Origin: Gluconacetobacter azotocaptans
GTDB lineage: Bacteria > Pseudomonadota > Alphaproteobacteria > Acetobacterales > Acetobacteraceae
Assembly (NCBI RefSeq): GCF_014174355.1
Contig: NZ_JABEQF010000012.1
Span: forward strand, 29,306 to 93,305
DNA: 64,000 nucleotides
Reading direction: 5' to 3'
Each line of letters starts with the position of its first letter. Position 1 is the first letter of the stretch. Positions 1 to 7,910 of this stretch are shown in pieces. Both the position numbers and the translations under genes were made by a program. The notes under the pieces are model-generated. The model saw only the letters and a program-made list of their open reading frames with translations. It ran no database searches and was not told the origin of the DNA.

Positions 1-1
1 C

Positions 2-304
2 GCGCGCGACGGCTCGCTGAAGCTGGACGAGTTGTCGGGCGGCACGTTCTCGATCACCAACGGCGGCATCTACGGGTCGCTGATGTCGACGCCGATCGTC
101 AACGCCCCGCAATCGGGCATCCTGGGCATGCATGCCATCCAGGACCGTCCGGTCGCCGTCGGCGGCCAGGTCGTGATCCGGCCCATGATGTATATCGCCC
201 TGACCTACGATCACCGTATCGTCGACGGCAAGGAAGCCGTCAGCTTCCTGGTGCGCGTCAAGCAGAACGTGGAAGATCCGCGTCGTCTGCTGCTCGAGGT
301 CTGA
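2..304 (+). CDS. odhB: Dihydrolipoyllysine succinyltransferase (2-OGDH E2), C-terminal fragment
   Basis: Only the last 100 residues are inside the window; the reading frame is open from base 2, so the 5' part lies to the left. The visible part is the C-terminal catalytic (CoA-dependent acyltransferase) domain. It carries the family active-site block [11 protein letters not shown], whose His and Asp act in succinyl transfer from the lipoyl arm to CoA, and ends in the usual P-R-x-L-L-L-x-V. The E2 core of the 2-oxoglutarate dehydrogenase complex (TCA cycle) is preferred over pyruvate dehydrogenase E2 because of the 'RLLLEV' ending and the downstream lipoyl-bearing E3. An lpdA gene follows after about 70 bp, as in odhAB-lpd operons. 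Confidence 0.9.
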   Translation, partial: ARDGSLKLDELSGGTFSITNGGIYGSLMSTPIVNAPQSGILGMHAIQDRPVAVGGQVVIRPMMYIALTYDHRIVDGKEAVSFLVRVKQNVEDPRRLLLEV

Positions 305-376
305 TGCGCCGCGCCGGGCCGGGTGTCCTTACCCGGCCCGTCGATCCATCCGACGCATCGAACGCAGGACATGAAT

Positions 377-2104
377 ATGACTATTGAAATCAAGGTGCCG
401 ACGCTTGGCGAAAGCGTCACCACCGCGACGATCGGCAAGTGGCTGAAGCAGCCGGGCGACAGCGTTGCTGCCGATGAACCGGTCGTGGAACTGGAAACCG
501 ACAAGGTCAGCGTCGAGGTCGCGGCCCCCGCGTCCGGCACGCTCGGCGCCCACGCGGTGGCCGAAGGGGCCGAGGTCGAGGTCGGCGCCGTGCTGACCAC
601 GCTGACCGAAGGCGGCGCCGGCGCCGCCCCGGCCAAGCCCGCGCCGAAGGCGGCAGCCCCCGCTGCCCCCCCGGCCGCCGCTCCGGCGACCGCACCTGTC
701 GTGGCCCCGCCTGCCGAAACCGATTACGACGTCATCGTCATCGGCGCCGGTCCCGGCGGCTATGTCTGCGCCATCCGCGCGGCGCAGCTGGGTTTCAAGG
801 TGGCGTGCGTGGAAAAGCGCGCGACCCTGGGCGGCACCTGCCTGAATGTCGGCTGCATTCCGTCCAAGGCGCTGCTGCAGTCGTCCGAGAACTATCATGC
901 CGCGACGCATGATTATGCCGGGCACGGCATCCTGATCGATGGCGTCAAGCTGGACCTGGCCCGGATGATGGCCCGCAAGGGCGAGGTGGTCGAGGCCAAC
1001 GTCAAGGGCGTCGAATTCCTGTTCAAGAAGAACAAGGTCACCTGGCTGAAGGGCACCGGCAAGATCGAAGGCACCGGCCGGATCACCGTCGACGGCAAGC
1101 CGGTGACGGCCAAGCACATCGTCATCGCCAGCGGCAGCGACAGCGCCGGCCTGCCGGGGGTCGAGGTCGACGAACAGACCATCGTGACCTCGACCGGCGC
1201 GCTGGAATTGTCGTCCGTGCCGAAGAAGCTGGTGGTGATCGGCGGCGGCGTGATCGGGCTGGAACTGGGCAGCGTCTGGTATCGCCTGGGCGCCGAGGTC
1301 ACGGTGATCGAATATTTCGATCGCCTGGTACCGGGGACCGATAACGAGATCGCCAAGCAGTTCCAGCGCATCCTGACCAAGCAGGGCCTGCAGATGAAGC
1401 TGGGCCACAAGGTCACCAAGGCCGAGAAGACCGGCAAGGGCGTCATCCTGACGGTCGAACCCGCCGCCGGCGGCAAGGCCGAGACGCTGGAGGCCGATAT
1501 CGTCCTGCTGGCCATCGGCCGCACGGCGGCCAGCGGCGGCATGGGCCTGGAAGAAGCCGGCATCGCGCTGGACAAGCGCGGCCGGATCGTCACCGACGCC
1601 CATTTCGCGACCAGCGTACCCGGCATCTATGCCATCGGCGACGTGATCGCCGGCCCGATGCTGGCGCACAAGGCCGAGGACGAAGGCATGGCGGTGGCGG
1701 AAATCCTGGCCGGCCAGGCCGGGCATGTGAATTATGACGCCATCCCCGGCGTGATCTACACATGGCCCGAGGTGGCGACCGTCGGCCAGACCGAGGAAGG
1801 GCTGAAGGATGCCGGCGTGACCTACAAGGTCGGCAAGTTCCCCTTCATGGCCAACGGCCGCGCGCGCGCCATGGGCATGACCGACGGGTTCGTGAAGGTT
1901 CTGGCCGACGCCACGACCGACCGCGTTCTGGGCGTGCACATCATCGGGCCGGGCGCGGGCGAACTGATCGCCGAGGCCACCCTGGCGATGGAATTCGGCG
2001 CCTCGTCCGAAGACATCGCCCGGACCTGCCACGCCCACCCGACGCTGAGCGAGGCCGTGAAGGAAGCCGCCCTGGACGTGGAAAAGCGCGCGATCCACAT
2101 CTGA
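377..2104 (+). CDS. lpdA: Dihydrolipoyl dehydrogenase (E3) with N-terminal lipoyl domain
   Basis: 575 residues. Oxidises the dihydrolipoyl arm of 2-oxo-acid dehydrogenases with FAD, passing electrons to NAD+. Residues 1-80 form a biotinyl/lipoyl domain with the lipoylation lysine in ETDKVSV (about Lys43). An Ala/Pro-rich hinge leads to the flavoprotein: FAD-binding [10 protein letters not shown], redox disulfide [16 protein letters not shown]-binding [10 protein letters not shown], second FAD contact YAIGDV, and catalytic dyad HAHPTLSE near the C terminus. ATG at 377 is chosen because AGGAC sits 6 nt before it. In-frame ATG 371 and GTG 323 are alternatives, but the first would overlap the Shine-Dalgarno and the second adds an un-lipoyl-like leader. 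It lies just downstream of the E2 gene and is probably its operon partner. Confidence 0.93.
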   Translation: MTIEIKVPTLGESVTTATIGKWLKQPGDSVAADEPVVELETDKVSVEVAAPASGTLGAHAVAEGAEVEVGAVLTTLTEGGAGAAPAKPAPKAAAPAAPPAAAPATAPVVAPPAETDYDVIVIGAGPGGYVCAIRAAQLGFKVACVEKRATLGGTCLNVGCIPSKALLQSSENYHAATHDYAGHGILIDGVKLDLARMMARKGEVVEANVKGVEFLFKKNKVTWLKGTGKIEGTGRITVDGKPVTAKHIVIASGSDSAGLPGVEVDEQTIVTSTGALELSSVPKKLVVIGGGVIGLELGSVWYRLGAEVTVIEYFDRLVPGTDNEIAKQFQRILTKQGLQMKLGHKVTKAEKTGKGVILTVEPAAGGKAETLEADIVLLAIGRTAASGGMGLEEAGIALDKRGRIVTDAHFATSVPGIYAIGDVIAGPMLAHKAEDEGMAVAEILAGQAGHVNYDAIPGVIYTWPEVATVGQTEEGLKDAGVTYKVGKFPFMANGRARAMGMTDGFVKVLADATTDRVLGVHIIGPGAGELIAEATLAMEFGASSEDIARTCHAHPTLSEAVKEAALDVEKRAIHI

Positions 2105-2116
2105 TACGGCATGCCT

Positions 2117-2204
2117 CAGGGCGCTGCCCTGAAACCCGCCAAAGGGCTTAGCCCTTTGGAAACCCATTCGTATCCATGATTGGGTCCAGGGCCTCAGGCC
2201 CTGG
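2117..2204. repeat. Dispersed three-hairpin intergenic repeat, copy A
   Basis: Three successive perfect inverted repeats: 2117-2131 (CAGGGC-gct-GCCCTG), 2139-2159 (CCAAAGGGC-tta-GCCCTTTGG) and 2186-2204 (CCAGGGCCT-c-AGGCCCTGG). They lie between the lpdA stop and the next gene. The same hairpins in the same order occur near 3790. Related or inverted forms occur near 18.69, 30.08, 46.93 and 54.06 kb. It probably ends transcription of lpdA; no T-run follows. Confidence 0.85.
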
Positions 2205-2291
2205 TGGGTTGGGGCACGCCCGACCTGTCGGCGGGAACGCGGCCGCGCGTTCTGCGTCATGACGTAGGGGTCGATCAGGGCGAGGGAGCGC

Positions 2292-3197
2292 ATGCGGATT
2301 GTCTATCCGGTGGCGGTGGCCATCATGGCCGCCGGTCTGGCAGGCTGCGCGCCACCCGTCCACGCCGGATCGCCGGCCCCGCCCGGGGGCGTCCCCGGGG
2401 CCGGTCCGGTCGCCATCGCCTCGCCCATCGAGCAAAATCCGGCCATCGACATCCCCCCGTTGCCGTCGCTGGATGACGACGCGGCCCGGGCCGAGGCCGT
2501 CCGCCTGGCCGCGGCGATGCAGCGCGACATTCCCCATTTCATGACCCCGTCGCCTGCCGGCGCGGCGGAGTGGATCCGCCTGGCCCGGACCCAGCTGGCG
2601 CAGGGGGAGGCGATCGTCGACCGGGCGCAGGTGCTGATGGTCGTCGACCGCAACCCCCGTGTGCAGACGGTCTGTTTCATCCTGGCGCTGCCGGGGGACG
2701 GGGCGTGGCAGGTGCTGGGGGGCACCCGGGTCTCGACCGGGCGGGCGGGGCGTAAATATTATTACCTGACCCCCACCGGCGTATTCGTGAATTCGCCCGA
2801 CCGCCTCGGCTATCGCGCGCAGGGCACCCGCAACGAAAACGGCATTCGCGGTATCGGTGCCAAAGGCATGCGGGTGTGGGACATGGGCTGGCAATGGGCC
2901 GAGAAAGGCTGGCTGCCCAGCCGGGAAAAGGGGCAGATCCGGCTGGAAATCCATGCCACCGACCCTGATTTCCTGGAATCCCGCCTCGGCCACCCGGCGT
3001 CCGAAGGCTGCGTGCGGATTCCCGCGGCGCTGAACGTCTTCATGGATCGCCACGGCCTGCTGGATGCGCTGTACGAGCAGGCGGCCAGCTATGACGGCCG
3101 CTTCCGCGCGCTGCTGCCCCGGGGCCGCACACCGACCCCGCTGACCGGCGACAAGCTGGTGGTGGTCGATTCCGCATCCCAGGCGGGCAGCGGGTGA
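2292..3197 (+). CDS. L,D-transpeptidase (YkuD domain) lipoprotein
   Basis: 301 residues. The N terminus is a lipoprotein signal (hydrophobic stretch, then LAGC lipobox), so it is predicted to be membrane-anchored in the periplasm. A linker rich in Pro/Gly/Ala precedes a YkuD-type catalytic domain at about 130-260. The domain includes an 'ENGIRGIGAKG' segment and the active-site block HPASEGCVRIP, with the nucleophilic Cys at about residue 239. Such enzymes make 3-3 peptidoglycan cross-links or attach proteins to peptidoglycan. GGCGAGGGAGCGC upstream supplies the Shine-Dalgarno for ATG 2292. The genes downstream also act on the cell wall. Which substrate it uses cannot be told from sequence. 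Confidence 0.85.
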   Translation: MRIVYPVAVAIMAAGLAGCAPPVHAGSPAPPGGVPGAGPVAIASPIEQNPAIDIPPLPSLDDDAARAEAVRLAAAMQRDIPHFMTPSPAGAAEWIRLARTQLAQGEAIVDRAQVLMVVDRNPRVQTVCFILALPGDGAWQVLGGTRVSTGRAGRKYYYLTPTGVFVNSPDRLGYRAQGTRNENGIRGIGAKGMRVWDMGWQWAEKGWLPSREKGQIRLEIHATDPDFLESRLGHPASEGCVRIPAALNVFMDRHGLLDALYEQAASYDGRFRALLPRGRTPTPLTGDKLVVVDSASQAGSG

Positions 3198-3280
3198 TCG
3201 GGCAACGCCCGACCTCTCGTTTCCGGGAACAATCCCAGCCTTCGCTTCCCAAGCCCGCCCGCATCGCTCATGATAATGTG

Positions 3281-3787
3281 ATGCGAAAGTTTGGACCGAT
3301 CCTTTGCCTGACCCTGCCGGCCCTGCTGGCCGCCCCTGTGCAGGGGCGGGCGGCCACGCCGGATGCCGGCGACCCGACCCCGGCCGGGGTCGCGGCGGCG
3401 ATCCGGACCCAGGGTGCGGCGCAGGCCGTGGGCAACCTGAACGATTCCAATGATTTCGATACCGTCACTGCCGGGATCGCCGCAGCCGATCCGGCCTGGA
3501 TGGCGCTGGTGCCCCAGATGGCGCCGGGCCTGGATTCCGACAGTGGCCCCCAGGTGACGACGGCGCTGGCGCTGGCGTTGCCGCAGGATGCGCGGCTGGT
3601 GCTGCGCACCCTGGATGCCCGCTATCCGGCGCTGGACCCGCAATCGGTCTGCGCCCGGCCGTTCGGGCACGATGAAGTGCCGGATATCAAGGGGTATGCC
3701 CGCCGCGCCCGCGCCGCCCTGCGGCGGGTACGCGATACCGGCCTCAGGGGCCTGCGTGATCGCTGCCTGTCGGTGCTGGGGCGTTAG
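3281..3787 (+). CDS. Small secreted protein of unknown function
   Basis: 168 residues from ATG 3281. The first 25 residues look like a Sec signal peptide (MRKFGPILCLTLPALLAAP, then VQGRAA). An upstream in-frame start at 3194 would bury this signal, so it was not used. The mature part is Ala-rich with short helical segments ('AVGNLNDSNDFDTVTAGIAAADPAWMALV'-like repeats of helix and turn) and contains no motif I recognise. It follows the L,D-transpeptidase by 83 bp, so co-transcription is possible. No function is proposed. Confidence 0.6.
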   Translation: MRKFGPILCLTLPALLAAPVQGRAATPDAGDPTPAGVAAAIRTQGAAQAVGNLNDSNDFDTVTAGIAAADPAWMALVPQMAPGLDSDSGPQVTTALALALPQDARLVLRTLDARYPALDPQSVCARPFGHDEVPDIKGYARRARAALRRVRDTGLRGLRDRCLSVLGR

Positions 3788-3789
3788 GT

Positions 3790-3901
3790 CAGGGCGCTGC
3801 CCTGAAACCCGCCAAAGGGCCTAGCCCTTTGGAAACCCATTCACTTTATCCATGATTGGGGTCCAGGGCCTCAGGCCCTGGTGGGTTCGGGCAAAGCCCG
3901 A
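3790..3901. repeat. Dispersed three-hairpin intergenic repeat, copy B
   Basis: Nearly identical to copy A: hairpins at 3790-3804, 3812-3832 and 3863-3881, plus a further stem CGGGC-aaa-GCCCG at 3888-3900. It fills the gap between two convergent genes (stops at 3787 and 3926), so it may serve as a bidirectional terminator. Confidence 0.85.
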
Positions 3902-3925
3902 TTTTCCGGCATCACGCGCCGGGAC

Positions 3926-4513
3926 TCAGTTTGCCCCGGCCGTCTTCTTCCAGTCCCGCAGCGCCGCCAGGGTGCCGGTGATATGTCCCGCCGGTGCCAT
4001 GGCGCTGTAGGCGAACAGGATGTGCCCGTCGGGCGCGATGACATAGGACGTCCGGCTGGCATAGCGGACCAGCGGCATCTTGGAATCGTAGGCCGTCGCG
4101 ATCTTGCCCGAGGCGTCGGAGGCGACGGCGAAACGGCTGCGGCATTCGCTGACCGAAAATTTGTCCAGCGTTTCGATCTTGTCCATCGACACGCCGATGA
4201 CGGTGGCGCCCAGCGCCTTGAACTCGTCCATGGCGTCGGCGAAATCATGCGCTTCGATGGTGCAGCCCCGGGTGAAGGCCGCGGGGTAGAAATACAGCAC
4301 CACCGGCCCGTGATGCAGGGCGTCGGCCAGCGTGAAATGGAATTCCTTGCCGCCCAGGCTGGCCTGGGTGTCGAACAGCGGGGCGGTGCTGCCGGTCGGC
4401 AGGGCGGCCCGCGCCGGCGTGAACGATGTGGCCGCCACGAAGGCTAGGCCCATCATGGCCGGCAGGATCATGCCCAGCCGGGTCCAGCGTCTCAGGAAAG
4501 GGGAACGAAGCAT
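3926..4513 (-). CDS. Exported peroxiredoxin (PrxQ/BCP-like, AhpC-TSA fold)
   Basis: 195 residues from ATG at 4513. Begins with a Sec signal peptide (MLRSPFLRR, hydrophobic core, cleavage after A-R-A near residue 35). The thioredoxin-fold domain has a peroxidatic cysteine in FTRGCTIEAHDF, matching the F-T-P-G-C-T-x-E block of bacterioferritin-comigratory proteins with Arg in place of Pro. A second cysteine in SVSECRSRF may resolve the disulfide. It should reduce peroxides in the periplasm, which is unusual because most PrxQ proteins are cytosolic. The longer frame to 4618 adds an Arg-rich leader that would disrupt the signal peptide, so it is rejected. It is convergent with the gene ending at 3787. 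Confidence 0.82.
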   Translation of the reverse strand: MLRSPFLRRWTRLGMILPAMMGLAFVAATSFTPARAALPTGSTAPLFDTQASLGGKEFHFTLADALHHGPVVLYFYPAAFTRGCTIEAHDFADAMDEFKALGATVIGVSMDKIETLDKFSVSECRSRFAVASDASGKIATAYDSKMPLVRYASRTSYVIAPDGHILFAYSAMAPAGHITGTLAALRDWKKTAGAN

Positions 4514-4547
4514 CAGGCGCCCTCCGGGCGGGGTGACGTCACGGCGG

Positions 4548-5894
4548 TCAGGACCGTGAATCGGGGGAAATGACAACGCAGTTATCCGCGCCCTGCGCCA
4601 GGCGGCGGCACGCCGCAACCGCCGCGTCGTGCGACAGGCCGGTCAGCCGCGCACGGTACAGGTGCCCGTGCGTCACCTGTACACTGGCGACCTGCGGGCG
4701 CGCCGCGCCCAGCAGCGACGCCGCCCGCGTGCGCGCATGGCCCGCGGCCTGCGACGCCATGGCCGGGGTGCCGAAGGCCCCGACCTGGATCGCCCAGTTG
4801 CTGGGCGTCGGGGCCATGCTGCCGTGGCGCAGCAGCGGCGCGGGTTCGGCCATCGCCGGGTTGACCAGATGGAACCCCCGGTCGGCGGGCGCGGGGGGCT
4901 CGGGCGGCGGGGCAGCGGCGATCTCGGTGGGGGGCGCGACGGCGGGGCCTTCGGGTCCGCCGTCCTGCTTTGTCCGCGCGGCCCAGGCTGCGCGCACGCT
5001 GTCGGCCGGCGACCCGCCGCCGGCGGGCGTCACGCTCTTCCACCCGGTATAGGCGGGGGCGGGCACGCGGTCGGTTTCGGGCGGGGCCTCGGCGACCTGG
5101 ATCGGCTGGCTGTCGTCGCCCGCCCCATGGTCGTTGCGCCGCGCCCAGGCCATGCGGACCGAGCGCGTCTGGCTGCTGGTCTGCGCCGCCAGATAGACGT
5201 GGCCGCGCGCCGCGTCGTGAGCCTCGACCATCAGGTCGGCCTGCGAGCGCACATTGGGCGTGATGCCGGCGATCTGCGGGCCGATCGCCGCGACGTAATT
5301 GCGGGTCTCGCGCGGCAGGGTGCGGTTGTGGACCAGGAAATCGTCCAGTCGCCCCGGCCCGGTGTTGTAGGCCGCCAGGAAGCCGGGCGAGCCGTAGATG
5401 TCGTACATCTGCCGAAGGTACGCGGTGCCCGCCAGGATGTTGTCGTGCGGGTTGAACGGGTCGTCGCCCAGGCCGTACTCGCCCTTCAGCTCGTCATAGG
5501 TCGGGGGCATCAGCTGCATCAGCCCCATGGCGCCGGGGGCCGAGGTCACGAACTGCCCGTTGCGGAACAGCTGACCGCCGGATTCACGCTGCATGACCGA
5601 CCGGATCCAGGTTTCCGGCACGTCGAAGCGCTTGGACGCTTCCTCGATATACGGGCCCCACGGGTCGTCCGGCGGACCCGGCGGGGCGTAGTAGGATTTC
5701 GCATGGGCGCGATAATTCGCGGCCTCCTGCGTGACCGGCAGGCCGGGGCCCGGCGACGTCGCGCAGGCCGCCAGCAGGCCGGCCAGCCCGATGGCCGCGC
5801 CGGCCCGGGCCGCCGTTCCGACCGCTGTTTCCCTGGGGCGCCGGGCGGGGCGGGGTACGGAACCGGGTGCGGATCGGGTCATCAGGATGCTCAT
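4548..5894 (-). CDS. Lytic transglycosylase lipoprotein with SLT and SPOR domains
   Basis: 448 residues from ATG 5894 (ATG 5882 is an alternative; the 513-residue frame starts in non-coding-like sequence). A lipoprotein signal ends in LLAAC near residue 44. The SLT/goose-lysozyme-like domain (about 75-200) shows the catalytic glutamate in QRESGG, then GAMGLMQLMP and AYNTGPGRLDD, the conserved family blocks. A Pro/Ala-rich linker leads to a C-terminal SPOR domain (about 370-445: WAIQVGAF, Ala-rich helices, LYRARLTGL) that binds denuded glycan strands at the septum. It probably cleaves peptidoglycan at division sites. Short gap (34 bp) to the exported peroxiredoxin, same strand; possibly one transcript. 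Confidence 0.88.
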   Translation of the reverse strand: MSILMTRSAPGSVPRPARRPRETAVGTAARAGAAIGLAGLLAACATSPGPGLPVTQEAANYRAHAKSYYAPPGPPDDPWGPYIEEASKRFDVPETWIRSVMQRESGGQLFRNGQFVTSAPGAMGLMQLMPPTYDELKGEYGLGDDPFNPHDNILAGTAYLRQMYDIYGSPGFLAAYNTGPGRLDDFLVHNRTLPRETRNYVAAIGPQIAGITPNVRSQADLMVEAHDAARGHVYLAAQTSSQTRSVRMAWARRNDHGAGDDSQPIQVAEAPPETDRVPAPAYTGWKSVTPAGGGSPADSVRAAWAARTKQDGGPEGPAVAPPTEIAAAPPPEPPAPADRGFHLVNPAMAEPAPLLRHGSMAPTPSNWAIQVGAFGTPAMASQAAGHARTRAASLLGAARPQVASVQVTHGHLYRARLTGLSHDAAVAACRRLAQGADNCVVISPDSRS

Positions 5895-6166
5895 CTGGAA
5901 CGGGCGCGGGAACCACGCCGTGAAGAGGGCAGACGTTCGGGACCGATTATGGCGAAAGTCGGGATCTGGCGCGGGAAGCTGGTCTGCATCGCGGTTGCGC
6001 CTCGGGATTCCGTCCGGAAGTTCAGGCCGATGGAAAGGAATATTCCCTAAGCCTTTACATAAAGACCATGTTTGGCGCAACAACGTCACGCTCCTGCATC
6101 GGCCCTCTGGCGGGCCCGCAAGAGGGCGGTTGCGGGCGGGCGGCCGATCAGCTAACGCCCAAGAGC

Positions 6167-7030
6167 ATGAGCATCCTGCCAGAAATCCCCGCGCCGGATG
6201 GCATGGGCCGTCAGCACGTCGCCCCGGCGCCCCGGCAGGTCCGGCGGGTCGTCGCCGCCCTGCGCGATATCGGGGCAGGTCTGACGATGTGGCGGCTGGC
6301 GCTGTCGCTGGGCTGGCTGGACATCCGCCTGCGCTATCGGGGCTCGGCGCTGGGGCCGTTCTGGCTGACCCTGTCCTCGGCGATCATGATCGGGGCGATG
6401 GGGTTGATCTACGGCCGGCTGTTCCACATGGACCTGCATGGCTACCTGCCCTACCTGGCCCTGTCGATGATCCTGTGGCAGGTCGGGGTGAGCGGCGTCC
6501 TGGGCGAGGCCTGCACCTGCTTCACGGACGCCGAACGGATGATCCGCGCGGTGCGCCTGCCGTTTTTCCTGCAGGCGATGCGCATGATGGTCCGCACCGC
6601 CATCGTCTTCGGCCACAATATCGTCGTGCCGCTGGGCGTGTTCCTGCTGCTGGGGGTCTGGCATGGCGCGGCGATGCTGATGGCGCTGCCGGGGGTGGCG
6701 CTGTGGCTGGTGAACGGGCTGGCGTCGGCCCTGCTGCTGGGCAGCATCTGCGCGCGCTTCCGCGACATTCCCCCCATCGTCGGCAGCGTGGTGCAGGTCG
6801 CGTTCTACGTCACCCCGGTGATGTGGTCGGCCTCGCAACTGAAGGGGCGCGACTGGTGGTTCGAACTGAACCCCTTCTATCCGTTGCTGGAGGTCGTGCG
6901 CGGCCCGCTGCTGGGCCAGGTGCCGGCGCTGCGGATCTGGGTCGAGGCCGGGTTGGGCAGCGGGCTGCTGTGCCTGGCCGCCCTGTACGTGTTTTCCCGC
7001 AGCCGGTCGCAACTGGCGTTCTGGGTGTAA
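6167..7030 (+). CDS. Polysaccharide ABC exporter, permease subunit (Wzm/KpsM type)
   Basis: 287 residues from ATG 6167; in-frame ATG 6068 is less likely because its leader lacks protein-like composition. An amphipathic N terminus (about 1-55) is followed by the family block LDIRLRYRGSALGPFWLTLS and six hydrophobic segments. The FYVTPVMW motif between the last segments is typical of ABC-2 permeases that export O-antigen, capsule or teichoic-acid-like glycans. The ATPase partner begins 4 bp downstream, so the two genes form a transporter cassette. No glycosyltransferase lies next to it, so the exported glycan must be made elsewhere. Confidence 0.88.
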   Translation: MSILPEIPAPDGMGRQHVAPAPRQVRRVVAALRDIGAGLTMWRLALSLGWLDIRLRYRGSALGPFWLTLSSAIMIGAMGLIYGRLFHMDLHGYLPYLALSMILWQVGVSGVLGEACTCFTDAERMIRAVRLPFFLQAMRMMVRTAIVFGHNIVVPLGVFLLLGVWHGAAMLMALPGVALWLVNGLASALLLGSICARFRDIPPIVGSVVQVAFYVTPVMWSASQLKGRDWWFELNPFYPLLEVVRGPLLGQVPALRIWVEAGLGSGLLCLAALYVFSRSRSQLAFWV

Positions 7031-7034
7031 CGCC

Positions 7035-7850
7035 ATGTCCCACACCCCTGCGCATCCGCGTCCCTCGGCCTCGATCACGGCCCAGAACCTGTCGCTGTCG
7101 TTCCCGGTCTTTCATGGCGGGGCCAGGTCGCTGAAGAAGACGCTGTTCGCCCGTGCCCGGCGGCCGCTGGCCGCCCTGAGGTCGCCCGGCCTGCGCACGG
7201 GGGGCGAGATCGAGGCCGACACCCCCTCGCGCATTCTGGTCCATGCGCTGCGCGATGTCAGCTTCACCGTCCAGCCCGGCGAGCGCATCGGCCTGATCGG
7301 GCATAACGGCGCGGGGAAATCGACCCTGCTGCGCGCCCTGGCCGGGATCTACGAGGCCGGGGGCGGCTGGGTGTCGGTCACCGGGTCGGTCAGCGCGCTG
7401 CTGGACCCTTCGGCCGGCATGAACCCGGAACTGACGGGGCGCGAGAACATCGTCCTGCGCGCGCGCCAGATGGGGCTGGACAACGCCGCGTTGCGCCGGC
7501 TGGAACAGGACGTGGAGGGGTTCGCCGAACTGGGGCCGTTCCTCGACCTGCCGATCCGTCTCTATTCCTCGGGCATGTCGGTGCGCCTCAGCTTCGGCCT
7601 GGCCACCGCCATCGCGCCGCAGGTGCTGCTGATGGACGAATGGTTCCTGGCCGGCGACGCATTGTTCCGCGACAAGGCGCGGGCGCGGCTGACCGGCGTG
7701 ATCCGCGGGGCGGACATCCTGGTCCTGACCTCACACGCCCTACCCATCATGCGGGAATGGTGCACGCGCGTGCTGTGGATGGAACACGGACGCATCCGCA
7801 TGGACGGCCCGGCGGCCACCGTCCTGGACGCCTACGAAAGCCATTCGTAA
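7035..7850 (+). CDS. Polysaccharide ABC exporter, ATP-binding subunit (Wzt/KpsT type)
   Basis: 271 residues. Walker A GHNGAGKST (about residue 95), signature YSSGMSVRLSFGLAT, Walker B VLLMDEWF and the switch histidine in LTSHAL identify an ABC ATPase of the polysaccharide-export branch. The first 60 residues form an extension before the nucleotide-binding core. The protein stops soon after the core, so it lacks the C-terminal carbohydrate-binding domain of O9a-type Wzt and resembles KpsT/TagH-short forms. It drives the permease encoded immediately upstream. Confidence 0.88.
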   Translation: MSHTPAHPRPSASITAQNLSLSFPVFHGGARSLKKTLFARARRPLAALRSPGLRTGGEIEADTPSRILVHALRDVSFTVQPGERIGLIGHNGAGKSTLLRALAGIYEAGGGWVSVTGSVSALLDPSAGMNPELTGRENIVLRARQMGLDNAALRRLEQDVEGFAELGPFLDLPIRLYSSGMSVRLSFGLATAIAPQVLLMDEWFLAGDALFRDKARARLTGVIRGADILVLTSHALPIMREWCTRVLWMEHGRIRMDGPAATVLDAYESHS

Positions 7851-7910
7851 AGCCTTGGCGGCGATCCTGCCGCGGGGACGGGGTCGGCGCCACGCCCCCG
7901 AAACAGGCCG

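Noticed and set aside
329..2293. 654-residue minus-strand frame opposite lpdA
   Set aside because: Exact antisense shadow of lpdA; composition is dominated by the codon-bias mirror (G, A, R, H, Q) and no motif is present.
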